This document shows, one piece after another, positions 42,717 through 52,162 of a DNA stretch of 64,000 nt. Numbering within the stretch: position 1 is the stretch's first letter; every line of letters begins with the position of its first letter. The stretch is taken from NCBI GenBank assembly GCA_017409785.1, contig JAFQSD010000002.1:687734-751733 (forward strand), in the 5' to 3' direction. The DNA comes from Bacilli bacterium (GTDB taxonomy: Bacteria; Bacillota_I; Bacilli_A; RF39; UBA660). The notes beneath the pieces were generated by a model that saw only the letters and a program-made list of their open reading frames with translations, made no database searches and had not been told where the DNA came from. Position numbers and translations under genes: made by a program.

Positions 42717-43297
42717 TATTTCCAAATCATAGGATCATATACTTTCTTATAGGTCTTAATGGCATCATCGACATCTATAGTGTAATCTTGTAGATAAGTT
42801 TTATAAATATCAGGCTCGTGCCATTCTCTTATCATCTTACCACCCAGAGCCTGCATTGTTTTAGCAGAACCTAAGTTTTTAGCATCACAATCCATTAAGA
42901 CTTCATCAATTCCAAGTTCTTGACATCTTAATAATCCTAAATAAAGATTAACTTTATTATATCCTTTTTGTCTTTCACTTGGTCGAATAGAGTAACCTAT
43001 ATGTCCACCAATAATTCTTAAGTTTCTATTTAAACAGTGTCTTATATTAATCATTCCAATAATTCGATTATCATTTTCTCTTACTAGAAAATAAGTATCT
43101 GCTGGAACTTTTTCTTCACTAGGAACTCTAATACGATCCTCTTCTAATTTAACAAGCCATTCTTCATAATTATCCAAATATCTATCTAATCCGCCAACCC
43201 CATTTATATCTGATCCATAATCTAAAAATTCTTGGATATATTGAAGTGCTTCGTCTTTTCTTTCTATACTAGGAACTTCATGTCTAAGTCTATCCAT
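42716..43297 (-). CDS. GNAT acetyltransferase
   Basis: The 193-residue protein matches a GNAT family with the ADTYFLVRENDNRIIGMINIRH strands and the GYSIRPSERQKGYNKVNLYL acetyl-CoA site, ending near AKTMQALGGKMIRE. Similar enzymes are often annotated as acetyltransferases acting on unknown small amines. AAAGGAGGTACTTTT precedes the ATG. It lies at the 3' side of the ABC operon. Confidence 0.83.
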   Translation of the reverse strand: MDRLRHEVPSIERKDEALQYIQEFLDYGSDINGVGGLDRYLDNYEEWLVKLEEDRIRVPSEEKVPADTYFLVRENDNRIIGMINIRHCLNRNLRIIGGHIGYSIRPSERQKGYNKVNLYLGLLRCQELGIDEVLMDCDAKNLGSAKTMQALGGKMIREWHEPDIYKTYLQDYTIDVDDAIKTYKKVYDPMIWK

Positions 43298-43318
43298 AAA
43301 AGTACCTCCTTTCTATAA

Positions 43319-44113
43319 TTATAATCTTGCTATCATAAGGTTACTTGAAGAATACTTCTTTAATCCTTTAAAGAATACAAAGAAGGCAAGGGCAATCATA
43401 AAAATAGTAAACCCTAAAACAGCAATAGTTAATCCTAAATTAAATTCTGTAAGAATTTTAATAGGAATATAATTAATCATTCCAACAGGAATAATTGTAT
43501 ATAAAATGCCCTTAACAACACCCTTAAATATACCATCAGGGTAAGTAGCAAAGTTAGTAGTTAAACTATTTCCAACATCAGCAATCATATCAGTTTTATT
43601 AAACCAGAAACTTAAACTTCCAAGTATAACTGCTATAGCTGTTAACATAAAACCACCTGTGAATATGAATAATGTAAATAATAAGAATTTCTCAATACTA
43701 AATCCATATATAAACAACATAATATATGCATATAAAATATCTCCTATAGCAGAAGGCTCAACATCTGTAGTTATTACAGACAACAATACGTTCTTAGGTT
43801 GTACCAAGAAAGAATCTAATTTACCATTATTTATTGTTTCTGCTAAGCTAAATGCTTTTTTAAAGAAGAAACGTGATACACCATATGTCCCAGCAGCAAT
43901 ACCCCAAAGTAATAATACTTGATTAAATGTATAACCACCAACATTATCTTTTAACGAATATAAAACTATCCATTGAACAATAAAACTCGCATTATTCAAA
44001 ATCATAAAAATGATATTAGTTACAAATGTAACTTTATTAAGCATCTCTCTCATTAATGCAAACTTAATAGTCAATAAAGTAATCTTTAATTGATTTTTAA
44101 CCGCCGTTAACAT
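43319..44113 (-). CDS. ABC-2 type membrane permease (second subunit)
   Basis: Six hydrophobic segments in 264 residues and sequence such as GGYTFNQVLLLWGIAAGTYGVSRF match the ABC-2 permease family found next to NatA/DrrA-like ATPases. It overlaps the first permease gene by 17 bases, so the subunits are coupled. The transported substrate is unknown. Confidence 0.83.
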   Translation of the reverse strand: MLTAVKNQLKITLLTIKFALMREMLNKVTFVTNIIFMILNNASFIVQWIVLYSLKDNVGGYTFNQVLLLWGIAAGTYGVSRFFFKKAFSLAETINNGKLDSFLVQPKNVLLSVITTDVEPSAIGDILYAYIMLFIYGFSIEKFLLFTLFIFTGGFMLTAIAVILGSLSFWFNKTDMIADVGNSLTTNFATYPDGIFKGVVKGILYTIIPVGMINYIPIKILTEFNLGLTIAVLGFTIFMIALAFFVFFKGLKKYSSSNLMIARL

Positions 44114-44888
44114 TTAGATTTTTCACTCCCTTCTTATAAATTAATGTACATAATAAATAACCAATTATCACATAGATAATTTGTGCAATTAAAACTGAAA
44201 GAAAATTACTCCAACTAAAATCTACAAATAATTTTGCTGGTCCATAAGATACAACATAAATAGGACTAAATGTAAGTATTGGTTGCATTACTGCTGGAAA
44301 ATACTCAATAGGGAAGATTGTACCTAACACTAAAATAAACTTACTATATAGCCAATAAAATGGATTGGCATCTTCAATAATAAATGAAAACAATCCAATA
44401 AATGTAATTAGTAAAATACTAATTATAGTAGCTAAAATTCCAGTAATTAAAACAGCAACAATACTAAATATATTAATAGTAGGGAATTCTCCTAAAAAAC
44501 AAAATCCCATAATCATACCAAGTATTGTATATATTAATCCCTTAAGAGCAATTCCTCCTAAGTGACTAAATAAAGAGTATCCAATATAGCTATAAGGTTT
44601 ATTAATATTATAAGCAATGTTTCCACCACGAACATCATTACAAATCTTTCTACAAAGTTTTCTTCCACCTAATGTCATCCATAAAATTTCAGTAACAATA
44701 ACGTACCAAGTCATTTGACTCATAGTATAACCATTTATTAATTCACTAGGATCACTATACATATATTCCCATAAATTAAATAATATAAATAACATTATGA
44801 AGTATCCAATAAATCCTACAAATATATCAAAGACATATTGTAAGTTACTCATTAATTCAGATTTAAAGATGAATAAATACTTTCTCAT
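44097..44888 (-). CDS. ABC-2 type membrane permease (first subunit)
   Basis: About six membrane helices in 263 residues, with ELMSNLQYVFDIFVGF at the start and NGYTMSQMTWYVIVTEILW, typical of the partner permease in this exporter family. Its ATG overlaps the ATPase stop (ATGA). Confidence 0.83.
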   Translation of the reverse strand: MRKYLFIFKSELMSNLQYVFDIFVGFIGYFIMLFILFNLWEYMYSDPSELINGYTMSQMTWYVIVTEILWMTLGGRKLCRKICNDVRGGNIAYNINKPYSYIGYSLFSHLGGIALKGLIYTILGMIMGFCFLGEFPTINIFSIVAVLITGILATIISILLITFIGLFSFIIEDANPFYWLYSKFILVLGTIFPIEYFPAVMQPILTFSPIYVVSYGPAKLFVDFSWSNFLSVLIAQIIYVIIGYLLCTLIYKKGVKNLNVNGG

Positions 44889-45867
44889 TTTCCTGCCTCA
44901 TCTTTATAAATATTACTAATTATTTCTTCTAGTGGCATATTAGAAATATTAATATCAACTATATTATCTGGATTAAGTAATTTTAAAGCATCTGCCACAC
45001 TTCTTTTTTGAGTATCTACTTCAATCTTTAAATTGTAACCTTTATCCTTTAAAATTGTAATTCCTTCTTCATCATCTAAATTAACTTTTTCTTTCATTTT
45101 TGCTTCAACTATTTTCTTGTTTAAATAATGATATTTCAAGTTTTCCATAGAATCATCTAATACAACTTGACCATTATTAATAATAATAACTCTTTTACAA
45201 AGTTTTTCTATATCTCCAACATCGTGACTTGTTAGAAATATAGTAGTTTTATATTCTTTATTCATTCGCTTTATTAGTGATCTAATATTTTCCTTAACAA
45301 CAGGGTCAAGACCAATTGTTGGTTCATCTAAGAATAATACTTTTGGTTCATGTATTAAAGATGCAACTATTTCACATCTAATTCTTTGACCCAAACTTAA
45401 ATTACGAACAGGAGTGTTAATAAACTCTTCAAGTTCGAATAATTCTTTTAATTCTTCAATCTTTTTCTCGACTCTAGATTCTGGTATATCATAGATTGCT
45501 CCAAAGAACTTAAAGTTATCATATGGCGTAAGATGTGTCCACAATTGTTCTTTTTGACCAAAAACTGTTCCAATGTTATATGCTAATTTTTTTCTTTCTT
45601 TTTTAGGATCAATATCTAATACTTTTACATCTCCTTTATCAGGATAAAGTATTCCAGTAAGCATTTTAATAGTGGTACTTTTACCAGCTCCATTAGGACC
45701 TATAAAGGCAATCATTTCACCTTTTTCTACTTCGAAATTTATATTCTTAACAGCTTTTACAACTTTATATTTCGGTTTAAATATAGCTTTTAAACTACCT
45801 TTAAGACCTTTTTCTTTTAACTTAACTCTGAATGTTTTTGATAGATTCTTTACTTCTATAATCGCCA
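44885..45867 (-). CDS. ABC transporter ATPase (ABC-2/NatA-DrrA type)
   Basis: Walker A GPNGAGKST, the Q-loop near GTVFGQKEQLW, the signature LSLGQRIRCEI, Walker B VLFLDEPTIGLD and the switch His in FLTSHDVGD are all present; the C-terminal extension is typical of NatA/DrrA-like subunits. With the two permeases it forms a heterodimeric exporter. Start is ATG 45867 or ATG 45874; AAGGAG lies upstream of both. A structured leader with a terminator lies between it and the upstream gene. Confidence 0.92.
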
Positions 45868-45943
45868 TAAACATCACACTCCTTTACTAATCTTAGTTAT
45901 AATAACCTGCCTATTATACAAAAATTATATCACATAGTATAAA

Positions 45944-46056
45944 CAAAAAAGTACGGAAACACTCTTATTATTCATAAGAGTGACTCCGTACTTTATATAC
46001 GTGTAAGATTAAATCTTTATAATCCCTATGTAGCTCGTTTAAAACTTATACATACT
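45944..46056 (-). promoter_or_regulatory. Structured leader B with terminator, before the ABC transporter operon
   Basis: On the minus strand: UAUGUA pairs with UACAUA across GAGC; then GGG and a small hairpin (GAUUA/UAAUC); then UACACG; then a terminator that begins AGUACGGAGUCACU and ends in six T. The same order of elements occurs in leader A (46691-46803). It starts at the end of the 46059-46640 gene, so it may act as an intercistronic attenuator; a TGATATAAT box after the terminator could give the ABC genes their own promoter. Confidence 0.6.
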
Positions 46057-46058
46057 CA

Positions 46059-46640
46059 CTAAACACCAACTTGTACTTTAACTGGAGATACCAAAGTATA
46101 TTGATATCCACCTTTCTTTTGTTTTGCATTTCTCAAATATTTACTAATTGCTAATGCATGTTCTCCATAGTCGGCTTCTTCAGAGAAATTACTATATATT
46201 TCTTGAAGTAGAGTAGTATCAGCTTGTCCATAATCAACGCTTTCTAAAGCGTGTTCAATATTAGAATGGAAAGTTTTTAATCCAATATCCATATCATTTC
46301 TTGCTAAATCAAAATAGAATTGTGAATAAGGACTTCTTAATTCTTGTAAAAGCTCACCTTGACTTATTGGATTACCAAAATCATCAACACCATCTAAATA
46401 TCTTTTTGCTTTCACAATAACATCTTTATAAAAGTAAGTTCCAACTTCATCCATTGGGAATCTTAATTTATCTAAGACACTAAGTATTTCCATATGTTCT
46501 AATCTCTCTTCTGAAAAACCTTCTGTAGAGCCAGACTTATATTGTTCATATTCTTTTTTCTCATCATACGCTAGACTCATTAAGAATCCAGTATATAACG
46601 ATTCTTGATTTTTAAAAGACTTACATAAATTGTGCATCAT
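46059..46640 (-). CDS. Unknown soluble protein, 193 aa, between two related leaders
   Basis: AAAGGAGGAATTCT precedes ATG 46640. The protein is helical and acidic, with no signal or membrane segment; QSLYTGFLMSLAYDEK-type sequence opens a long helical domain and the C terminus is beta-like (YQYTLVSPVKVQV). No family recognised. It has its own near-consensus promoter and a structured leader, so its expression is probably switched by that leader. Confidence 0.7.
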   Translation of the reverse strand: MMHNLCKSFKNQESLYTGFLMSLAYDEKKEYEQYKSGSTEGFSEERLEHMEILSVLDKLRFPMDEVGTYFYKDVIVKAKRYLDGVDDFGNPISQGELLQELRSPYSQFYFDLARNDMDIGLKTFHSNIEHALESVDYGQADTTLLQEIYSNFSEEADYGEHALAISKYLRNAKQKKGGYQYTLVSPVKVQVGV

Positions 46641-46690
46641 AGAATTCCTCCTTTCTTTTCTGATGTCTTCATACCCAACTAAAAAGCGAC

Positions 46691-46803
46691 AAAAAAAGTA
46701 CGAAGTCATCGACTTTAGTGACTCCGTACTCCTAAAAGTTCGTGTAGGTATATACCCGAGATAGCTCACAAGTTTTAATAAATTGTTTATATCTCCTCAC
46801 TCG
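46691..46803 (-). promoter_or_regulatory. Structured leader A with terminator, before the 46059-46640 gene
   Basis: On the minus strand: GAGAUA pairs with UAUCUC across GAGC; then GGG and a hairpin (GGUAU/AUACC); then UACACG; then the terminator AGUACGGAGUCACU...CGUACU with seven T. It shares GAGC, GGG, UACACG and the 14-base terminator start with leader B, while the first stem has a different sequence but still pairs. Confidence 0.65.
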
Positions 46804-46809
46804 TTTCTA

Positions 46810-46837
46810 ATTATACTCTTATTTTTTAAAATGTCAA
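46810..46837 (-). promoter_or_regulatory. Promoter of leader A
   Basis: TTGACA (46832-46837 on the minus strand), 16 bases, TATAAT (46810-46815). Confidence 0.78.
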
Positions 46838-46868
46838 CCTTTTTTTGTTGATACTTCTTTTGATAAGA

Positions 46869-47576
46869 TTATTTACCTTCAAAATCATCATCGTCATCAT
46901 CAACGTAATTATTAATTTTATTGTATTCAGTAGAAATAATTCCTGGCTCAATACAAAGTCTATTAATAATACTATCAATACTTTCAATACCATCATTAAT
47001 TATTTCTAAATGTGCTTCCATTACAACTGTTTTTTCACCCTTTTTAGTATTAAATGTTTTTAAACCATTCTTTTGTGATTTTAATTTTTGAATTAGTAAA
47101 TTCTTAACAGCCATTTCTTTATCTAATTCACATTCAATAGTCATTACATAGTATTCAGCTTTTTGATTAATTCTTTTCATAATGCTTCTAGAAACAAAAC
47201 GTAATAAGATGTTAGAAAGTAAAATATATAATACTCCAATTACAGCTTCTCCAATTAAACCTAAAGCAGTAAGTGTACCAATAGCAGCACTACACCATAA
47301 TGTAGCGGCAGTATTTAATCCTCGAATATCTTTCCCATCTCTTAAAATAACACCAGCACCAATAAAACCGATACCAGAAACTACTTGAGCAGCAATTCTT
47401 GTAACATCATTTGGTGCAGTAAAATCTGAAATTGAAACAAATAAGAATGCACCAAGAGAAACTAATGTAATTGTTCTAATTCCTGCAATCTTTCTTCTAT
47501 ATTGTCTTTCTAATCCAATAATAATTCCTAAAACAAAACATACACTGATACGTGCTAAAAAATCTAAATATTCCAC
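46869..47576 (-). CDS. mgtC: MgtC/SapB-family membrane protein
   Basis: The N-terminal part has four to five membrane helices with the family signature: IGLERQYRRKIAGIRT, SGIGFIGAGVILRDGKDIRGLNTAATLW and GLGLIGEAV-like segments. The C-terminal cytoplasmic domain (about 140-235) ends in a run of Asp. MgtC-like proteins act in low-Mg2+ adaptation and interact with the F-type ATPase in pathogens. The start is GTG with AGGAGG eight bases away. TTGACA-N16-TAAGAT lies upstream. Confidence 0.9.
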   Translation of the reverse strand: MEYLDFLARISVCFVLGIIIGLERQYRRKIAGIRTITLVSLGAFLFVSISDFTAPNDVTRIAAQVVSGIGFIGAGVILRDGKDIRGLNTAATLWCSAAIGTLTALGLIGEAVIGVLYILLSNILLRFVSRSIMKRINQKAEYYVMTIECELDKEMAVKNLLIQKLKSQKNGLKTFNTKKGEKTVVMEAHLEIINDGIESIDSIINRLCIEPGIISTEYNKINNYVDDDDDDFEGK

Positions 47577-47710
47577 TTCTTATTCCTCCTTGATAGGCTA
47601 AATAATCTTATCACACCAAAATAATATGTCAAGTCTAAAAAAATAATACTAAAAGAAGCCTATCTTTATAAAGATATTATATAATAAAAATAACAAGAGA
47701 GGTAGTAAAA

Positions 47711-48514
47711 ATGAAAAATAAGCGAAAAAGAAAGAAAAATAATAATAAAAAATTAATCATAGCTATCGTCATAGCAGTCATAATTGTTTTAATAACTTTA
47801 TTTATTTCATACAAGGTTTTTATATTAAATAAATATGATGTTTCAAAATTAAATCTAGACAACTACGATAAATTTTTAGAAGGTTATAAGAATCAAAATA
47901 AGCTAAATATTGACCATGTAACATTAAATGAATCTGAATATTTAACATATCTAAATGTTAAAGTAAAAAACATTTATGGTCCATCAGTAGAAACTGATTA
48001 TACAAATGGTTTAACACCAATAGTAATTTATAGAAAAAAAGATGCAACTGGTAATGTTATAGACTCAATGTCCATCGCAATAAGGGATAATTATAAAGAT
48101 ATCTTTTCTTCTGATGAAAAACAGTTTATCACATCAATTAATTCAGAAGGAGAGAGTACTCCATTAGAAGCAGATATAGATGACTACCTAAAAGAAAATA
48201 ATATAAAAAATGACCAAGACCTTTTCAAGTTCTTATCAGAAACAAGAGATTACGTTCCAAACATCTTCACAAGTACAAAGAAAATAAAAGAACATTATGG
48301 GCTACATTTAGTAGCTTCAATTACTATGCCTAAAATAGATAGTATTACCTTCTTATCAGGAGAATATCAAGGTTATATTTTTAATATAAACAACTACAAA
48401 CAAATAACAATAGAAAAAAACGATGAACAATATACATTTTTATTAAAGAATAAAACTGATGATGAAATTCTAGATTTTTTAAATAGTATTGTTATTTTAG
48501 AAAAAGAAGATTAA
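47711..48514 (+). CDS. Unknown membrane-anchored protein, 267 aa
   Basis: A very basic start (KNKRKRKKNNNKK) and one membrane helix (about 15-37) are followed by a long hydrophilic extracytoplasmic domain with alternating beta and charged segments. AGAGAGGTAG precedes the ATG. It resembles in layout the protein at 1805-2539, but not in sequence. Function unknown. Confidence 0.68.
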   Translation: MKNKRKRKKNNNKKLIIAIVIAVIIVLITLFISYKVFILNKYDVSKLNLDNYDKFLEGYKNQNKLNIDHVTLNESEYLTYLNVKVKNIYGPSVETDYTNGLTPIVIYRKKDATGNVIDSMSIAIRDNYKDIFSSDEKQFITSINSEGESTPLEADIDDYLKENNIKNDQDLFKFLSETRDYVPNIFTSTKKIKEHYGLHLVASITMPKIDSITFLSGEYQGYIFNINNYKQITIEKNDEQYTFLLKNKTDDEILDFLNSIVILEKED

Positions 48515-48543
48515 AAAAGATAGTTACAATTAACTATCTTTTT
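48512..48543. terminator. Bidirectional terminator
   Basis: AAAGATAGTT/AACTATCTTT stem with a six-base loop and long T run. Confidence 0.85.
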
Positions 48544-49297
48544 TTATATTTCTATTATAAACCATTGCTTTTTGTGGAAAGTCTTTTTTTGTATCAAGTA
48601 GTGTTCTATTTACTTTTTGAGCATAAAACTCACTACCAAAACCTCTAATAGCAGTAACTATTGAATCGGCATATTCACGACTTATTCCATATTTTTCACA
48701 TTCATCATCAGAAATATTAACAGCTTTCATATGAAATTTAAAGAAAATATCAGCCAAATCCAAACCATCTTCAATATCTTTTACTACAAAAGGAATTTGT
48801 CTTAGTTCTGGAATAATTCTTGGGTCATCCATATCTACATGCTTTTCACTTTCATACTTTATAAATGTAGTAGAAGAGTGAAGTTTATCTAACATATTAA
48901 CTATCTTAGATTCAAGATCAGCTCTTGCTTCATAATCATCAATTATTCCTTTGACATCCATGACTCCACTAAATGTCTCGCCTAAATACTGAATAGCAAG
49001 TTCAGTAACACGTTTAATTTCTTCGCTAGATACACCTTCAAACTTAGTGATATCTCCCGTAATAGCTTCTGGTAAATCATGACACAAAATATAATCTGAA
49101 ATTCTATTATAGTCTAAATCACCAGGAAGATATTTTCTTAAAATTCTTACCATTAGCATCAAATCCAGAACGTGATTCTTAACGTCTTCTAATCTGAATC
49201 TTTCAATTTGCCAAAGATGTGGGCCTGTTCTTTCGGTATCACCAAGAATATCAAACACCATAAATAGTTTTACATCATCTTTAAAATTATATTCCAT
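48530..49297 (-). CDS. HD-domain nucleotide hydrolase (YfbR-like)
   Basis: The HD motif (CHDLPEAITGD, His73-Asp74), an upstream His42 and a later Asp (NMLDKLHSSTTF) fit the metal-dependent 5'-deoxynucleotidase/HD hydrolase pattern; length 255 aa. Such enzymes remove phosphate from nucleoside monophosphates. AGGTGTT lies upstream; the gene follows its operon partner by 11 bases. Confidence 0.8.
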   Translation of the reverse strand: MEYNFKDDVKLFMVFDILGDTERTGPHLWQIERFRLEDVKNHVLDLMLMVRILRKYLPGDLDYNRISDYILCHDLPEAITGDITKFEGVSSEEIKRVTELAIQYLGETFSGVMDVKGIIDDYEARADLESKIVNMLDKLHSSTTFIKYESEKHVDMDDPRIIPELRQIPFVVKDIEDGLDLADIFFKFHMKAVNISDDECEKYGISREYADSIVTAIRGFGSEFYAQKVNRTLLDTKKDFPQKAMVYNRNIKKDS

Positions 49298-49308
49298 AAG
49301 AACACCTC

Positions 49309-49779
49309 TTATTGATTGTTTGTTTTTCTAAACTGTTTAATTTTTTGTGTAGCAGCGGTAAACGCTCTATAATTACTAGAAAGTTCTGCAATTGCTTCTC
49401 TTAATTCATCGTGGTCTTTAACTACCACATCATTTTCTTCAAGTGTTGCATAAATTTTCTTACTCTTATCAACTATTTGGTAACATACCGGAGTATCAAC
49501 AGATGGTATTTCTATTTCATCTCTTAATTTCATTCTAATGCCATCCTTCATATCAACGATTTCATCAATAGTAGACTTTTCTCCAACATAGATTGAAAAT
49601 GCAATTTCACCACCAGAAATAAATCCTTCTTGATATTCAAATACATCAACTGATGCCAACTCACTAGGAATTGTTACTTCTTCATCAACTGGTAATGTTA
49701 AAGAGAAGGGTAATAACTTACCATCTATATCTGCTGCATTTACTAAAGATAAAGTAATTTTATCGTAACTTCCAAACAT
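49309..49779 (-). CDS. Unknown protein, 156 aa
   Basis: GGGGGTATTTTAT is the ribosome site of ATG 49779. The protein is soluble with many beta segments and a charged helical C terminus (ELREAIAELSSNYRAFTAAT). It precedes the HD hydrolase in the same operon. No family recognised. Confidence 0.6.
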   Translation of the reverse strand: MFGSYDKITLSLVNAADIDGKLLPFSLTLPVDEEVTIPSELASVDVFEYQEGFISGGEIAFSIYVGEKSTIDEIVDMKDGIRMKLRDEIEIPSVDTPVCYQIVDKSKKIYATLEENDVVVKDHDELREAIAELSSNYRAFTAATQKIKQFRKTNNQ

Positions 49780-49841
49780 ATAAAATACCCCCAAACTTAA
49801 AATTACTTTCTATTATACAAGAAAACTATAAATAATAAAAG

Positions 49842-49864
49842 AAAAAGAGATGTTTCCATCTCGT
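49842..49864 (-). terminator. Terminator of the CotH-like gene
   Basis: GAGATG/CATCTC stem with a five-base loop and T run on the minus strand. Confidence 0.7.
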
Positions 49865-51280
49865 TTATTCAAATAAGTTTTTATAAATTAATGCATCTGC
49901 TTCAACATAACCCATATTACCCGCATAGTCAGAATATATAAATATTGCTGTTCCACTTTTATCAAAAGTATAAGAACTATTTGTTTCTATTTTTATGTCA
50001 TTACGAAGTGGCTCAACCTTCATTATTATATTATCATCCTCTTTAATACAATAACCATATACTCCGGCGTTAACAGTAAACATATTTCCTATATGTTTAT
50101 CTATAACAGGAATTCTTACACTTAAGAAATCTTCTATTTGTTTTAAATCATATCCAGGTATATTTTTCCATCTTTCATTTTCCTTTTTAAAAGTATTTTC
50201 TGGAATTGAATTATAAAAGGAGTAAAACTCTTTTAAAATGTTTTCTTTAGATAGAATATCTTTTCTTAACTCGAAATATCTATTAGCTATTTCATTAGGA
50301 AAAGTTCTTTCTAATTTACCCCATAGTAAGCTACTACATTGAATAGGAACAGAATATTCGAATAAAGAATTTCCATACCAATGTGTTCCCCAAGAAGTAT
50401 CTAAATCATAAAGTGATGTATACCATACTTTTTGATCATATGTAACAAGCATCATATTCTTAGCTTGATTATCATGTAATTCGGCTAACTGAAACATAGA
50501 ATAATAATTAAGAAGAGAATCTAAATTAAAATATTCATTAATGTTTTCTTTAAACTCTTCATCAGTACTATCTTTAACAAAAGTTATTAATCTATTAAAT
50601 GCTTTTAAAGTTTCTTCGCTATCTTCTCCAACTTCCAATTCCCAATCACTAAACTCATCAATATTTGAATTGAAAAAAACTACAGAATTATTCATATCGC
50701 CAACAATAGCTGTATGTTTACTATTATCTTCATCCATATTAAACATCCATGCATCTTTTGGAATATTCATCGTATAAAGTCCTAAGAAATCTCCGTTTAA
50801 ATAAACCTCAATAGGGAAGCCGTCTATTACACCATTATTAGGAGTATCATTAAATAAATTATATTTCTTTTGTATCTTACTAGCTAATTTAGCTGTAACA
50901 ATATTTCTTGAATGAGTTTTATCAATCCAATTGGCTTTTAAACAATATTTATTTTGTTTTCCCCATCCGAAATCAACTTTCAATTTTTCTTCTAAATTAC
51001 TATCTTTATATAATTTAATCGTATAATTCTTTTTTTCATAATTTATACTTGATGATCCTTGCCATTTTATTTCAGCATATCCATCAAAACTATTATCCCC
51101 ATCTTTATATTCAATCTTAATTTTTGTTTTATCTTCTTTAGAAGTTAATTTATCTAAATCCCCATAAAAGTATAGTTGAGGTAATAAGTCACTATTATCT
51201 TTAGCAAACACACCATTAGGAACAATAGCACTAACTACTATCATCAAGATAATCAACAAAATCTTTACTAATTTTTTCAC
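49865..51280 (-). CDS. CotH-like secreted protein kinase
   Basis: A signal peptide (about 1-26, ending VFA) leads into a CotH-kinase domain: GYAEIKWQGSSSINYEKKNY, GFPIEVYLNGDFLGLYTM, the catalytic-region ELHDNQAKNMML, and WYTSLYDLDTSWGTHW with the metal Asp. CotH phosphorylates spore-coat proteins in Bacillus, but secreted CotH relatives occur in non-sporulating bacteria. Its target here is unknown. Confidence 0.85.
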   Translation of the reverse strand: MKKLVKILLIILMIVVSAIVPNGVFAKDNSDLLPQLYFYGDLDKLTSKEDKTKIKIEYKDGDNSFDGYAEIKWQGSSSINYEKKNYTIKLYKDSNLEEKLKVDFGWGKQNKYCLKANWIDKTHSRNIVTAKLASKIQKKYNLFNDTPNNGVIDGFPIEVYLNGDFLGLYTMNIPKDAWMFNMDEDNSKHTAIVGDMNNSVVFFNSNIDEFSDWELEVGEDSEETLKAFNRLITFVKDSTDEEFKENINEYFNLDSLLNYYSMFQLAELHDNQAKNMMLVTYDQKVWYTSLYDLDTSWGTHWYGNSLFEYSVPIQCSSLLWGKLERTFPNEIANRYFELRKDILSKENILKEFYSFYNSIPENTFKKENERWKNIPGYDLKQIEDFLSVRIPVIDKHIGNMFTVNAGVYGYCIKEDDNIIMKVEPLRNDIKIETNSSYTFDKSGTAIFIYSDYAGNMGYVEADALIYKNLFE

Positions 51281-51328
51281 TTTATCACTCCTAACTTACT
51301 ATAATAACATAGTCAAAAATTTTTAGAA

Positions 51329-51356
51329 ACAAAAAAGCAACAATAATGTTGCTAAT
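51329..51356 (-). terminator. Terminator
   Basis: AGCAACA/TGTTGCT stem with a T run on the minus strand, just after the next gene's stop. Confidence 0.75.
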
Positions 51357-51357
51357 T

Positions 51358-51933
51358 CTACTTATCAAAAACAAATGTTATTTCTGCATCATATAATTGT
51401 TGATAGTTAAGTCTTTTCCATTTAGCATCAGCTTTTTCTATAGTTTGAAGTTCTACCATTTCCCATATGGCAACCCACCAAACAACACATATAAAGTTTG
51501 ATAAAACTGCTCCAATAAATGGTTCTGTAATTAAGTTAATAATTAAAATAACAATTCCAATTAAACCATAAACTAAAGAACGAGAATTAATTTTACCAAT
51601 ATCATAATCCATATCATCGATATCCATACCATAGTTATTTTTAATGGCCTTAATCATTTTTATTTGCATTTCATCATCAACGCTTGGACAATGAAGTTCA
51701 ATTACAATATCAGTATTCATTGGAATCATATAAGCAATCTCTTCAATGTAATCACATACTTCATCAGATAATTCATACTTTTTAAAATCATGTTTCATGA
51801 ATAAATCATCTGTTTTTTCAAGTTCCACAGGAATAACTGCCTTACCATCAACAATATAATTTTTTTCTATATATAATTCTTCATTATATTTAATACGTCT
51901 ATTTTTACGTTGTCTTTTTTTTACCGTTTTCAC
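51358..51933 (-). CDS. Unknown protein with two membrane segments, 191 aa
   Basis: GTG 51933 has GAGGTGA eight bases upstream; the longer ATG 51954 start has no ribosome site and would precede that site. A basic N terminus and soluble domain (about 1-120) are followed by two hydrophobic helices (about 125-165) and a short tail. No family recognised. A TATAAT box lies just upstream, and a 15-codon ORF with its own promoter ends 59 bases before its start. Confidence 0.6.
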   Translation of the reverse strand: MKTVKKRQRKNRRIKYNEELYIEKNYIVDGKAVIPVELEKTDDLFMKHDFKKYELSDEVCDYIEEIAYMIPMNTDIVIELHCPSVDDEMQIKMIKAIKNNYGMDIDDMDYDIGKINSRSLVYGLIGIVILIINLITEPFIGAVLSNFICVVWWVAIWEMVELQTIEKADAKWKRLNYQQLYDAEITFVFDK

Positions 51934-51992
51934 GATTAGATTCACCTCAATCATTATTTATATTATATCATAAAATTATAAATAGAAAAAGA

Positions 51993-52040
51993 TTAGTTAT
52001 CCTTCTTATCACTGAAAATATCATTAATTAATCTTTCCAT
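51993..52040 (-). CDS. Micro-ORF, 15 codons, with its own promoter and strong ribosome site
   Basis: CGGAGGG lies nine bases before ATG 52040, which opens a 15-codon frame (MERLINDIFSDKKDN). The promoter TTGATA-N17-TATAAT sits just upstream. It could be a microprotein or a leader peptide for the membrane-protein gene behind it. Confidence 0.45.
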   Translation of the reverse strand: MERLINDIFSDKKDN

Positions 52041-52065
52041 CGTAACATCCCTCCGAGGAAGAAAA

Positions 52066-52094
52066 ATTATAAACGAAAAAAATCCACTTATCAA
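52066..52094 (-). promoter_or_regulatory. Promoter of the micro-ORF
   Basis: TTGATA (52089-52094), 17 bases, TATAAT (52066-52071) on the minus strand. Confidence 0.65.
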
Positions 52095-52116
52095 CAAAGG
52101 ATTACATTTTTCTAAC

Positions 52117-52150
52117 AAAAAAAGACTAGTTGTCCTTATACAACTAGTCT
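52117..52150 (-). terminator. Terminator of cysK
   Basis: GACTAGTTG/CAACTAGTC stem with an eight-base loop and T run on the minus strand. Confidence 0.85.
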
Positions 52151-52162
52151 AAATCAAATAAT

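Noticed and set aside
45944..46803. T-box or a known riboswitch for the two paired leaders
   Set aside because: The T-box motif (AGGGUGGNACCGCG) is missing, and no SAM, lysine, glycine, purine, Mn or preQ1 consensus could be matched by eye.
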